This document shows positions 50,429 through 62,325 of a stretch of 64,000 nucleotides of DNA, piece after piece. The notes under the pieces are model-generated. The model was given only the letters and a program-made list of their open reading frames with translations, searched no databases and had not been told where the DNA came from. The stretch is from Diploscapter coronatus (Eukaryota > Nematoda > Chromadorea > Rhabditida > Rhabditidae): NCBI GenBank assembly GCA_964036155.1, contig OZ038423.1, forward strand, positions 58,853,249-58,917,248. Direction: 5' to 3'. Within the stretch, counting starts at the first letter, position 1, and every line of letters begins with the position of its first letter. Made by a program: the position numbers and the translations under genes.

Positions 50429-51566
50429 CTATGTTAACTTTCCGACTTCTCGCCATTTATTCGTTTGTGGATCGTATTCCTCGATTGAATTTAAAAAATA
50501 TGTCAATGACAAGAAATTTCTTTGAAACCTAAGTTAATATTTCGTATAAAGATATGCAAAATCTCAGTTCACCCTCCGATTGCATACAATTTCCCATTGG
50601 CGGCAACGAGCGAATGATCCTCTCTTTCATAATTCATATCGTCGATTCGAGAAGCTCGACTGTTAACTGGAGCTGAGGGATCGAAACACAGACAGGATTT
50701 TGATGTATTATCGCCACTAAATATATAATGATACATTATTTATCATACAAAATTAACGACTCATATCCACCAGTTATGTAAATTCTTCCATTTAGTGATG
50801 CAACTCCGAAATAAATTCCTACTCTTGGAATCTTTCCAATTTCAATCCATTCCCGTTCATCGCCTGATAATCGGTATATTTTGCTATTATTCCATTTCCC
50901 AATAATAGCTGAATATTCATAATTACAATAATGAATATGATATAATGTGACTGTATAAAATTTCATTGCATGTTATTGTTCGAGTACAAAAAACTGAGAA
51001 AGGGATTGCAGGTCCTGTTTGCCATTTTCCGTTGATTAAAACCTGAACTAATTATTTTATAGACTTTCATTTGATTTTCTTACATCAACTCGACTCCTAT
51101 TTCTCCATATTTTAATAGGATTTTCACCTAAATAATACAATTTGCCTTTGAAATAAGCCACAGTTGCACCATGACTCCATTCAGGAGGATTTGGGCCTAT
51201 AAAATTCTTTGAATCGATCATTCATGGATTTGTTGATAAGACCTCTTGAGATTTGTCGAGTATTCAAATCAAATATTTCAAACGATTTCTTTCTCTTGCT
51301 AATTCCAAAAATCTGAAATCTAAGAAGTTATTAAAAATAACGAACATAAGAATTTACTTTATTCTGTGTAGTTGCTACTTGACGCGGCTCATAATAATTG
51401 TGGAATTTTGCAATTTCTTCGACTGAGCAAGTATATGAATTGAACAAGCATATTCTTCCTTCGTGTTTCCCTCGATAACAAACTGAATTATTATGAATCG
51501 TTTGAAAGTCTCTTACTTAGCTTTCAACATAGTTCTTACGATAAAAGAAAATTTTATGCAAATTAT
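50429..51566 (-). pseudogene. F-box/Kelch gene copy 3, F-box exon lost
   Basis: The Kelch exons are all present in order: SVCYRGKHEGRICLFNSYT, KSFEIFDLNTRQISR, ATVAYFKGKLYYLGENP, YFGVASLNGRIYITGGY, a penultimate blade, and a last exon ending in TAG at 50429. Upstream, only the last dozen or so bases of the F-box exon (AAATTTTCTTTTATC before a GTAAGA donor) remain. At about 51566 homology ends abruptly and the Hsp70-like gene begins. No start codon or F-box is left, so it is a truncated pseudogene or a gene dependent on another 5' exon. Confidence 0.65.
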
Positions 51567-53136
51567 TGATATTCCAGGATAACTCAACCAATGGGATTTC
51601 AATTCCTTTCTGAAATTATAACTTTAATTTTAATAATTCATTATCCTCAAACCTCTAAAGCATTTGCGATAATCGCAGCTCCATATGCAACAGCCTCGTC
51701 TGGATTGATATTGTATTTCAATTTATTTTTTCCAAATTTATCCATCAATTTAGACTTTAAATATGGTATCCTTGTCATACCGCCGACCAAAATCTATGCT
51801 AAAATTATATTGGTTCATTAATTATAAAAGATACCACATGATCAATTTGAGATTCTCTTAACTGCGCAGTATACAGAACATTATCGACTTGTTGTAAAGC
51901 CTGATCATAAAATTCTTTACATAGTTCGTTCATCTTATTCGATGTCATTAAAACATTTAATTCTAGTTTATCTTCTATATCAATCTAAATGTTTTAATTT
52001 TATTTTAAAAGAATAAAATAATTATCAAATCTTACATGTATATTATACGACGGTGAATTGAATGACAATGCTTCTTTCGCTTCTCTACACACAGCGCGAA
52101 GACGTCTCATCAAGTTTGGCTTATCCTGTACAGGATAATTTGATGATTTTGCAAACTCATCAATAGCATATTTCATTAACTTTCCGTCAAAATCTTGCCC
52201 GCCTAAATTTTCGACCTCATTTGATTCAACAATAGTTTTACCCAAGTGTGAATTTCCAGATATAGCTTTTAATTCAATTAGTTTGTTTTTTATCTCAGCA
52301 ATACAAACATCAAGAGTCCCTAAATTCCGTATGATGCAACATTTTATGGATTTATAAACCTCCTCCAAAATCAAATATTAGTATCTTTGAATTATCGAGG
52401 TTTCTCCCACAATTATAAGCTACTACAGCCGAAATAGGCTCTTTCAGTAGCAGCTTCAATTCAAGCCCGGCTAACGAAATGGCATTTTTCGTAGCAGCAA
52501 TTTGATCAGAGTTAAATGAAGCAGGTACTGTAACCACTACGCCGGTAACCTTTTCCCCTGATAAATGTCTCTGAATTTTTACTATTCAAATTTTATTTTT
52601 TATCAATCACACCTCTGCGGATGCTTTTAAATTCTTCAAAATTTCCGCCGAAGCTTCTTCAGGATTGAGAAATCTCTCATTAAATCTCCCTTTATTCAAA
52701 ATGTATCCAGCTACTCCCTAAATTCGAAATTTATCAGTGAAACATTTGCACATCAACATCTCTCGCGTCAACATTGAATGTCCATAATTGACGATTTTCC
52801 GGGTTAGGCAAATCATTTAAGAATTTCCATCCTAATAGTCGTTTAGAATCTAAACAATAAGACTATACATAACTTTCTGAAATTTGTTTTTAAACCGTAG
52901 AGAACATTGGCCATATTAGTATTGCAATGTAGAGCAGGATTGCCCACGACAATTTCTGAATCGCAGTAAGCAACTACAGATGGAATCGTGGATTTACCTA
53001 AATAGTAGAAAGTAATTCATTTGTAATATAGATAGACTAAAAAACCGTCGCCAGAAATAATCACAACAGGATTTCCGCGCTCAATTATATAAACACACGA
53101 ATATGTCGTGCCCAGGTCGATACCAATATACACCAT
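51517..53136 (-). CDS. Hsp70-like ATPase domain protein without substrate-binding domain
   Basis: The start MVYIGIDLGTTYSCVYIIE at 53136 is preceded directly by a taaattag acceptor. About nine introns of 36-60 bp are spliced in phase, one of them a 39-bp intron with open frame inside SHLG-GQDFDG. Hsp70 signatures follow in order: GKSTIPSVVAYCD, DSKRLLGWKF, VTVPASFNSDQIAAT, a phosphate-loop equivalent IFDFGGGTLDVCIAE, GGQDFD, RRLRAVCREAKEALS, ILVGGMTRIPYLKS and NPDEAVAYGAAIIANA. This is the complete nucleotide-binding domain. After KGIEIPLVELSWNINN the frame enters remnants of the adjacent F-box exon and intron (HKIFFYRKNYVES, stop at 51517). The peptide-binding domain and lid are absent. It may act as an ATPase without client binding, as STCH-type proteins do, or be decaying. 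Confidence 0.75.
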
Positions 53137-54823
53137 CTAATTTAATTCATTAAAATATTTCTTTCAACAAAAATAAAGAATGACTATATTAATATGGAAT
53201 CTCTTGAAAAGAAACGATAAGCTAGGAATTTGAAACGTTCTCCAGATATTTGCTAACATGAACAAGACTAAGGAAATTTTAAAATGAAATTGTCAGTAAT
53301 AAAGCGATACTTGAATAATAAAAATGGAATAACGGCACAATTTCGCATTTGAAACATCCGAATTTTATGTAGATAACATAAGGAACGACAAAATTGCGTG
53401 TAATTTACAGTATTTCACTGTCTATCTTCATGATATTTCGGCTAGACGATAAAACAGGTCATGTTCCAAACACAAATGTGCGATAGTCCTAACATCTTTT
53501 TCCAGCTTATTTAAAAGCAAATAGCATTTTATTGTCGACTTTTATGACTATGAGAGAACCTTGAATCTAGAGTCCGCAAGCTCCCCCACTTTGTGGAGCA
53601 AAAATTGGTTTGTTGTACGAGTGGAATTCCCATCCATCAAATTTGAATTCCCTCTCAAATGCATTTCATTCCCCATCTCAAGAATCTATTCATTACTCCA
53701 CTTCCCTTTGTGCGATTCAGCCGACAAATAAACTCTGTGCAATCGATAAATAACGCAAAAACACAGGTCATCAGCATCAGAGTACATGGCAAACCAAAAT
53801 TATCTCACACCCCTAATCTCCGATAACCTCCCGAGGTCCCTGTGAGGGTCAAGTCGAAGTCAGATCTCTCGCATCCAGACAACCCACACGTTCCTACTTG
53901 GGAACAAGAAGCTTGACCCACAAGCCCGGAATGTCAGAAGAAGGCAAGCCGTCAAGATGATCTGGGAAAGTCGAGGTAGGGTGGTAGTTCAGCATCGGAG
54001 GCAAAGAAAGAAGAAAAGGCTAGCTGACCAAATGAGCAATCAGATGCGGAGCGTAGATCAGACCCTAGCAGGGAAAATATGTCAGACCAAAATGAAAATG
54101 CCATGAATAAAACAGACATGAAAAACGAAATGATTGAAATGACGGCGTGACCGAAATGAAAGAAGAAACCTTCCTGGGCTAATGGTAACTCTTTAGTTAA
54201 TTTTTCTAAAATAAATTATTCTTTCATAGTTCAACCTAATTTTGATAAAAAAATGTGCATTTCAACGCTATTCGGACGGAAACTGGCTGACGTATGCATG
54301 CGATGAGAAACTGCCGGTAGTTTGTAGAGGCCCGATAAATGCAACTTCATAAACCTGTTTCAACTTGTTTGTTTTTATTGCAATTTAGTCTTTGAATCAA
54401 ATTTTATAATTTGATTTACTATATACAGAATTTAAAACACGTCATGATAATGCAAAAATTGTTCTATCATAACTAAGTTGGGCTTCTCTTACAATTTCAT
54501 GAAAAGTGATGTGATTTTTAAATTCACAACTATAATTAGTGAAAGATTCGCTTGTGTAGATTATAATTTAGTTAAGACAGAAACAGGAATGCAGAAGATA
54601 GATATTTGAAGGAAAGAGTCATTCGTTAATTATAGCATTGCGCTGTGTAACATATATTTTTGATTCAAGACAGTATAGATATGAAATCTTATGAAGAAAC
54701 ATACCCACGTTTCGTATAGAATATGTTGAGATAAATGAAGATACTCATTTTGTAGCTATACTTCAGTCTCATTGCCTTGGAACTATTCATTGATTGTTTG
54801 ATCAAATATTCCTATTCCACATT
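53137..54823. other. Divergent intergenic region, nothing identified
   Basis: This is the spacer between the Hsp70-like gene (-) and the receptor gene (+). A GC-richer patch near 53790-54080 has no open frame of interest. No inverted repeat or convincing promoter element was recognised. Confidence 0.4.
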
Positions 54824-57027
54824 ATGGGTAAAATACTTGAATGGATAAAATATGCAGTCGCTTGTAATTATTCATCCCTAAACGACACTTCAGATGGTAT
54901 GGCATAATAGTTACTCGTATATAAATTATATTTGGCCTATTTAATAATCATGAGATTACTTCTTTTACAGAAAAAATTTCAGAAGATCTAAATTCCCTTG
55001 GCAAAATTATCATTGGATGTTCACCAATTATTATTGTAATAACAGTATTGAATTTATTGTTTGCAATTTCTATGAATGCTCTGAAACAAGAAACAATCGT
55101 ATTTTAAATCTATTTTATGACTTTAAAGAAAATTATTATTGTAGGAATATTATTCTAGAATATTATGGCACTTGCAAAGATTAACAGTAATTTACTTGTT
55201 AAATTTGGTTGCATTAATAATATCACTGGCTATTCTCTTTACTAATGATTATTCAAAACGGAATTGTGGGTTAACTTACAAAATTTAGTGTACTTAATGA
55301 AAAATTTCTTTTAACTAGTATAAATTTAAAAATAAATTCAAGATCGATTAAATTATTTATTCTTCGTTATATATCTTTATTTTGAAGCTTTCGATTAATC
55401 AAAACAAAGACTATTCTCCATGAAAAGTCATAATTACTGTCCGATTACATTTAGTAGGGTGAAAATTTCCATTCAAATTTTGTTCATATGTACCCAGAAC
55501 CATATTTAACCTTTATATAGCTTCCGAAACAAGTTTTACTGATATTTATTATGCTATTTTACATTAATAATGTTTTACTTTATGATAGATTTTTTCTTAA
55601 AGACAACTTAAAAATCTGACAATGATTTTTGAGCTCACCGTATTTGATAGAATTATTTTTTAGCAAAATACGGAATATGTATCAGTGAAATACCCGATGA
55701 AATAAACGATATATGGATGATACTACGACTAATTATAATATTCTATCTAATTATTCAACTTGCCATAATTATTATATCACTGCTATTTGGATCTACTTTA
55801 ATTCTAAGCCCAGTTGCTAGTACTGCAACTACATTGTTTAATTCATTCTTAGTTCTTCAACGAATGGCAATTATATTCGATAAAAAATCACTTTCTAAAT
55901 CTCTAACCAACAAGTAATTACGTTTTTATCGAATTTTTAATTATTTAAAAGGGACTTTAAGGGAATCCATGACAATTTCTATACGATTTATCTATATTTT
56001 TCGATTTCATTTAATATTACGACATTGGCTGCTCATATGATAGTTATTCTGACAGGGAATTGTGAATATGGCATTTATTTCTTGGTATCTTTAAATTTGT
56101 CATTATTATGATATTAATAGAAACAAATTAATTATACTGTTTTAGATTGGACCACCAGTCATTGATATAATTGGATTAATTATAATTTGTCTTTATATTG
56201 TTATGTTTCGAAAAATGCAAAAAATAAGTTCGATTTCAAGTCACAGTTATGGAGCTCAAAATCGAAGGTTATTATATCAAATGGCGCCGATACTTTCGCA
56301 CCATGTAAGTATATTTAAAATACGATATTTCATTAATATATAAGGGAATGCTCTTATTTTTCTAGGATTAATTTTCGAAAAAATACGGTTATAATTTCCA
56401 TATTCATTACGTATGATAATAATAACATAAAATCAAAACAAAATCGATTGCAAAACAGTCATTCATTTTACGACTCTAAATAACATTATAAAGTTTTTTT
56501 ATGATCTCAATTATGAAATCGGTAGTGTGCACATTTTGAAGGTTCTCTACTTTTGTGGAGTGATAATTCATTAAAGATCTTCCTTCATTAGATGAATTCG
56601 ATATTGCATACACTCTAAAATATCATGCTTAATATAATTTCCTATTTAGTTATTCTGTCTAATAGCATATTATTTCTTTGTCGATGCTGGGAATTTAAAT
56701 GCAAATGGATGCCCAATTGAAGGAACCGATCCTACTGCACATGATGAATGGAATACGATATATGTTTCGCTGGTATTTCGAATATTCGAATCAATATCTT
56801 GGGGATTCCACATGCCGTTATCGCTCTTGTTGAGCTCACCGGCTCGGCGCAAGGCTATTTATAAGTTTTTCTCCATAAAGCAAGATTAATTATATATATA
56901 TATATTTTTTTTTTTTTATAATTTCAATTATTTTAGAAAAATATTGCCATCTAGAATACAAAATGATCGAAGCACTAACAGTGAAAGTCAACGAAACGCA
57001 CCGATGGAGCTCGTTACGATACAATGA
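54824..57027 (+). CDS. Seven-helix receptor, nematode serpentine type
   Basis: The start MGKILEWIKYAVACNYSSLN has an N-glycosylation site (NYS) in the short extracellular N-terminus. In-phase exons follow with hydrophobic helices: LGKIIIGCSPIIIVITVLNL, LTVIYLLNLVALIISLAILF, ILRLIIIFYLIIQLAIIIIS, then VASTATTLFNSFLVLQRMAI, HMIVILTGNCEYGIYF, IGPPVIDIIGLIIICLYIVM, LFCLIAYYFFVDAG and IYVSLVFRIFESISWGFHM. A polar tail (PARRKAIYKKILPSRIQND, stop at 57025-57027) closes it. The layout and the LQR-type motif after a middle helix recall nematode chemoreceptor-like GPCRs. No subfamily is assigned. The junction after 55914 into the exon ending near 56085 is unresolved. Confidence 0.65.
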
Positions 57028-58068
57028 ATCTTATAGAGAACACAGTAGCCCTTTACTTTGCATTTCATCGACATTTTAAAATTTATATGCCAATTATTAT
57101 TGAATGACAAATTGTTCTGAAGCTGAATAAATGTAAAGAAATTGCCTGTTGTATTTACATAAATGACCGAATAATGAACCTCCTCAGCGAAAAGTGTGCC
57201 TATCCGAGTCGATCCGGACGGAGCGGCATACCGATAGGCAATTCACAGAAAATTGCCGACCCGCCCGGATCGGCTCGGATAGGCACAAGTTTCGCTGAGC
57301 CCTCCATCATTGCGAATTCGACCTTTTTCGTTTACGTGAATTATTCTTCTACTAACCTCACTTATTCCTTCGATTGCCTTCTTCTCTTCGTTTCAGGTTG
57401 TCGAGCCATTCCTGGATGTGTACCTGCAAAGAAGAAACGCTTTTTTTTCTTTTCGTCTTCAAGGATTTTCATTTGGCAGATAGACAGAAAGAGGCGAACA
57501 TATTAGACGGCTGTCGTGAATTGCCGGATGCTTTACGTAGTCCGCATTCAACTTAACTTGTAAACAAACGTTTGCTTCTGCAGCTTGCTGGTCAAGCTTC
57601 GCGTCTCGTCTGCTCTCCCATCTCGTCTTTCCTTTTCCTTCCAATTTCCTAGTGCTTCTCTTCTCCAGTGCTTCATCTCCTTCCTTCTTCTTGCTTCCAT
57701 TGGCAGACATCTCTCCTCTCCTTACTCGCACTTTCCTCCTCTCCCCTCCTCACTTTTGGGCTCTTCTAAAATCGATACATTTTCAGCTAGAGAAGCAGAT
57801 GTGAATGCAGAATGTAGAATGCTACACATAACATAGACATAGACAGAGCAGCAGCAGCTCAGGAGGATTATGCTTGTAAGCACTCAAGCAGTTGTCCATC
57901 CTTGCATCCCTCTTCATTACTTCATTCCTGATTGCTGCTGCTGCTCCAAGCCTCCGAGCTTCTTCAGTTTCTTCTCACATTTCCACAAATCGTGAATTTT
58001 CTTAACACATTTTCAGATTCGCCTCTTCAAAATGGCAACATAAATTTGAAAGCCTAGAGCATTGACAA
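57028..58068. other. Intergenic region with GC-rich palindrome
   Basis: It holds the palindrome 57183-57299 and a pyrimidine-rich stretch around 57590-57780 that generates spurious frames. It ends with acacattttcag at 58016, 53 nt before the armadillo-like start codon, with a three-codon upstream ORF (ATG GCA ACA TAA) between. Confidence 0.45.
57183..57299. repeat. GC-rich palindrome, 35-bp arms
   Basis: CTCAGCGAAAAGTGTGCCTA continuing to 57217 is the imperfect reverse complement of 57265-57299 (...TAGGCACAAGTTTCGCTGAG). The 47-nt loop repeats GATAGGCAATT-type sequence. It is strongly GC-rich against AT-rich flanks, so it is likely a small transposable element. Confidence 0.6.
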
Positions 58069-59364
58069 ATGGGACAACAGAGCAGTGCTTTCGTGGTTGA
58101 AATTGCCAATCCACGACTAGGCAGATTTCAAGTGAGAACAATTTCATTGGAGCATTTTATTCGTAGAAAACAAATAGGAAATTTGACAGGCAGTGCCACA
58201 AAAGGATCCAGACGATGAAGAGAAACGATGCGAGTGGAGAATCACTGTCAATCCGGCAGAGGAATTGGTGGAATCGACGTCACTTCGAGGGCTGCTAACC
58301 CGTCTTTACGAGCAGCAGACCCTTGTCACGCAACCCGATTGCAAACAGGCAAGTCGCTGAACATAAGAGAAAGAAATCAACTAACCTGTCCGAATTCAGC
58401 TGCTCACAGCTCTGCACATCGTCGATAGTTCATCTGAACTCCTTCTGCCTCTGCTCACAGTCATCTCCAACTGCACAGCCCGTGTAGGCAATCAAGTCCT
58501 CTTTCGTGAGAATTCCATCGTCAAGCGCGTCTACCAGCTCCTTCCCTCATCTGCACACTGGCCCAGACCCTGTCGAATCATGTTGCTGCAATGCCTGGCC
58601 AACATGTGTGGAGATTTCAACAACCTGGTAGTTTTCTGACATGCGCAGTTCCTTTTGAAAATGAAGACATCCATTTGCAGCCCATTCTACAAGGCTCGAC
58701 AACTCTGCTTGTGAAGAAAGTTTCCTCTTCTGACGAGACAGAGGCGACAATAGCGATGCAGGCACTCACCAATCTGTCCAGGAACATTCAACCCAGTCAG
58801 GTGAATGACTACGTGCCTGCAATCGGACCCTGTCTCGACAGACTCTGGATTCGGGGGGAGACGAATCTGAATGCACTCCGGCTGCTTGTCAACTTGGCCT
58901 GCTGTCCGCAAATCGTCCCCATGATTCTGGGCTCGAAGGTAGGCAAATACAGTAGCAGATTACGTCTGAATGATTGCGTATTTGAGTCAGTGATGGGCCT
59001 GTTCCGTCTGCTCGACTGCGACAGGGACGAGGTGCTTCTGCGAGTGCTCACCTGGCTGCTCTGTCTCTCCTCTGCAGTTCACGCACTAAGCATCACATAC
59101 GATGTCATCGCTCCACACAACATGGACCCCTTTCACAATCCCTCCCACACACTCTTCTACTCCATTTATGGCCCACAGGGCAGAACGGAGATGGGGAGCA
59201 GAGTGGAAGAGTTGAGGAATTCTAGCAATTTGGAAATTTCCACGAAAAGTGAACGACTGCTAGAAACCTTGAAGAAGGTGAGTCTGTCTCTGCGCAATGG
59301 CGTATCTGATCAGATGAGTTCTCAGATTCCTCGATGGCCGTCCACGACGCTCAATCAATTGTGA
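58069..59364 (+). CDS. Armadillo/HEAT-like repeat protein
   Basis: Exons 58069-58130 or so, then from the acceptor near 58191 to 58348, 58400-58627 or so, and 58681-59364. The start MGQQSSAF fits an N-myristoylation signal (Gly2, Ser6). Helical repeats follow: LLTALHIVDSSSELLLPLLT, VISNCTARVGNQVLFREN, MLLQCLANMCGDFNNL, AMQALTNLSRNIQPSQVNDY, ALRLLVNLACCPQIVPMIL, LLRVLTWLLCLSSAVHALS. These have the Leu/Ala/Asn spacing of armadillo repeats, usually protein-protein scaffolds. The second intron (58349-58399) uses a GC donor (CAG|GCAAGT). The C-terminus is polar. The specific family is not recognised. Confidence 0.65.
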
Positions 59365-59666
59365 CTGTGCTATGATGAATGGCTGAAAGCAATCAGACAA
59401 GACATACAAATGAGATGTTGAATTACGAGTATGCTTCTCAACCAAAGCAATCAAAACCTATCATCTGATTCATCTACGAACTTCTCCTGCAATAAGCTGC
59501 GTTGAATGCATTTATTTTGTGAACTCCACTTTATCAAACAAATCGAAAGACAATGAGCAAATTTCACTTGAACGCTTAGAGCTTTGAATAAATTATTTGA
59601 GATCAATCTGCGAGAAAGCACAATTCGAAATTCTTCTATGAAACTCGAGGAAAATATACAAGTCTA

Positions 59667-62325
59667 CTAATGTGAGAAGTTGGCAACAGAATGGCAGTGA
59701 AGTGAATTGTTGCGGTAGAATTTGACGAGGGAAACACCCGAATTGTACCAGTAGATCATTGCACCGAGAATGAGGGTGTGCCAGCACTGATGGGAAGAGC
59801 CAAACAGGTCGAATACACCTGCAAACATGCAAAGATTCGCTGTAGAATATAGAACTACTGTCAATCGCTGAGAAATGCGGAGCGTTCGTGAAAAGTGTGC
59901 ATTGCGAATGAATCTTTTTTAGTTTTTCTGCGCCCTAGTTTTGACATTATCTGAGATCATTCCCTCTCAGCCCATAACTGACCTAAAGGAAAAACAACCT
60001 CATGGCCGAGTGAATAAGCGAACTGCCTGTAGGGGTGTAGTTTATCTTGCATTTATTCGCGAGTTGAACTTGCTGATACAAGAAAGTTTTTGACAGCCAG
60101 TTTTCAGAAATTTCAGCTGCAATGCGCACTTCACGAACGCCCATATTAGTCAGTTGTGACAGCATAAAATGTAAAAATGCAGACAGACCTGGCCATTTCC
60201 TCTCGGGCAGCATCGTCACGTAGAAGAAGAATGCAGCTCCAGTCAGTGAATACAGAACAATTATATCAGGGAACCATGTCTGTTCATTCATTCTTCTGTT
60301 TCCATTATTCAATTGACAAGAGACTTACTGTAACATGTGAATTGTTGAATCCGCCATGGAGAATAACCCAATGTGCTGTGGGCACAATCCCGAACAGGGC
60401 AATTATGAGGTATGAGATGTGCAGCAGAGTTATGCGATTCGTCAGGCGGCAACGATTCAGCAGATCTGAGCAGATGGGCAGACTCGCTGACATGCAGAAT
60501 ATGGCCAGCAGACAGGTCAGATAGAATCGAGTCAATGTCTGAATGTTTGAATATCTAAATGAGTGGATGAATATACGAACAGACGTCTCTAAATTCGAAA
60601 AAATTGACCAGCGCCCGCAATACTTTTCTTTTGAAGTTCAACCTATCACTCGCTCTGCTCCGCAAAAAAATCAGAATTTTCGGCTGTGCGGTTAAAATAA
60701 AAATGATGATTAGAAAATCTTGAAAGGCCGAATTTTTGAAAATTACAGCTAATTTAGTTAAAAATTGTAACTTTCATAGATGACTAGGGGCCGCAAACTT
60801 CACCTCTTGCATTTTTCGCTTTCGTTCAAAGTGGTCATTTGAAATTCCAAAAATGGGAAGCAAGTACCTTTTAAATTGTGAGATCAAAAGAAGTCAAAAT
60901 CAGAATCGATGAACCATTGATAGAACTGGACTTTAATCAAAAAATTCTATCAGAAAGTGTGCGTACACTCAAGATAATTACCGGTGTAGAAGGTAAAGAT
61001 TTTGTACGTTTAGCTGGTCGGTTTTGGCTAATTTACTTGGTCAAAAATTATTTTTTTCTTTTCGAATATCGTAGTTACATCGAATCTGATTACTTGGAGT
61101 GGAAAATTGCCTAAAGTTATGAATTTTGCAAAACCATTGGCGGTCATTATATAGATGGCTTCTATTTTTCAACTCAAGCACGCACACGCTCGAAATTTTT
61201 TGACAATTCTAAATCCGCAACTGTTCCGCCTCACAAAATAGAGATGCGCGGATACGAGTTTTTGGAGACGTCTGTAGATGAATTGCCGCAAATCATCGAT
61301 CTTCTGCTTATGATTTACCTCGAAGCAGAAGAATGCAGTGTAGATTCCAGACAGGTAGATCGAAATGTAGGCTGCGGAAATTCCAAAGAGATCGAGACGC
61401 AGGAAATGTCTTCGCGACTTTTCACTATGACAGCCAAATATGTGATACGTGACAGATAACAGAAGACAGATCTGCATTGCATGTTTCTTCGAGAAAATCA
61501 TTACTTTCTTACCTGATACCCCAATAGAACTAGACTGAATACTGTCCGATCATCTTGATAACTACCCATTTCAAAAGTTGAATAATTGTGCAGTTTCCAT
61601 TGCTGATAAGAGAAGTAGAGGAATCCAAGAGCATGTGTCCAGATATTGACAGTTTCATTTGTGCAATGTAAGGAGCTGAATGATTTGCTCTTGCTTGGAA
61701 TGATTGGACTTTTACTAATCTTTTGTGATCCACACCCATTTGTACTCTGTACCCCACACCTACTTTTCTTAGGAGAGAGTATTGGAAGGGGTTAAGAGAA
61801 AAAAGTGAGTGTGGATAGTAGGAGGCCCTTAGCCACATTGCTAAACCCTGGATTCTTATCTTGTAGAAGGTTTTTTTTTTGTAAAAGTCGCATACCTCCA
61901 AAATTCGATTAAGGATAGAGATGGAGCCCGGTAAAGGGATATCTGTCTAGAAAAGATCTTCGAAATGTACTGAACACCTTGAGACCGAACATCTCTTATC
62001 TACTCTACCCCCTAACCCTCTGTATTAATGCATTAAATTTTACTGGGATGCGGCTTTTACAGGAAGCTGACTGTCCGCATGAAATTAATTTGAACTGACC
62101 TCTTAAGACACATTTTGAGTGGCATTTTTGGTGGCCGATAGTGTGTGACCACGTAGTCGTTGATCCACATTTCCTTCGACAATTTCTCTCTGAAAATGGA
62201 CTACTTCGTCTATTTATTGGTCTGGTCTATCGATCTGTTGTGAAGAGGACTTACTTGACGACGAGTTTGTATGTGGAATGGCTCGAGCAGACTCGCGAAT
62301 GCAGACAGCGCACGCATCGAACCAT
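59667..62325 (-). CDS. PAQR (progestin/adiponectin receptor-like) membrane protein
   Basis: The exons spell the PAQR landmarks in order: YVVTHYRPPKMPLKMCLK, CTNETVNIWTHALGFLYFS (the ExxNxxxH box), CLLLSVTYHIFGCHSEKSRR (S-x3-H and CHS box), LDLFGISAAYISIYLSGIY, LTRFYLTCLLAIFCMSASL, ITLLHISYLIIALFGIVPTA, IIVLYSLTGAAFFFYVTMLP, ERKWPGVFDLFGSSHQCWHT (the distal H-x3-H zinc site) and a C-terminal helix, stop at 59667. This is a seven-helix fold with a predicted intramembrane zinc centre made of His residues, as in ceramidase-type adiponectin receptors. The start at 62325 (MVRCVRCLHSR) is tentative; an alternative Met is at 62170. Which PAQR subgroup is not decided. An intron contains the repeat at 61881-62060. 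Confidence 0.85.
61881..62060. mobile_element. MITE with GTAAAAGYCGCATMCC termini, intact copy
   Basis: GTAAAAGTCGCATACC at 61881 is inverted at 62045-62060 (GGGATGCGGCTTTTAC). The 180-bp element has no open frame. A degraded relative is in the zinc-finger gene at 22866-23030. It lies in an intron of the PAQR gene. Confidence 0.7.
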
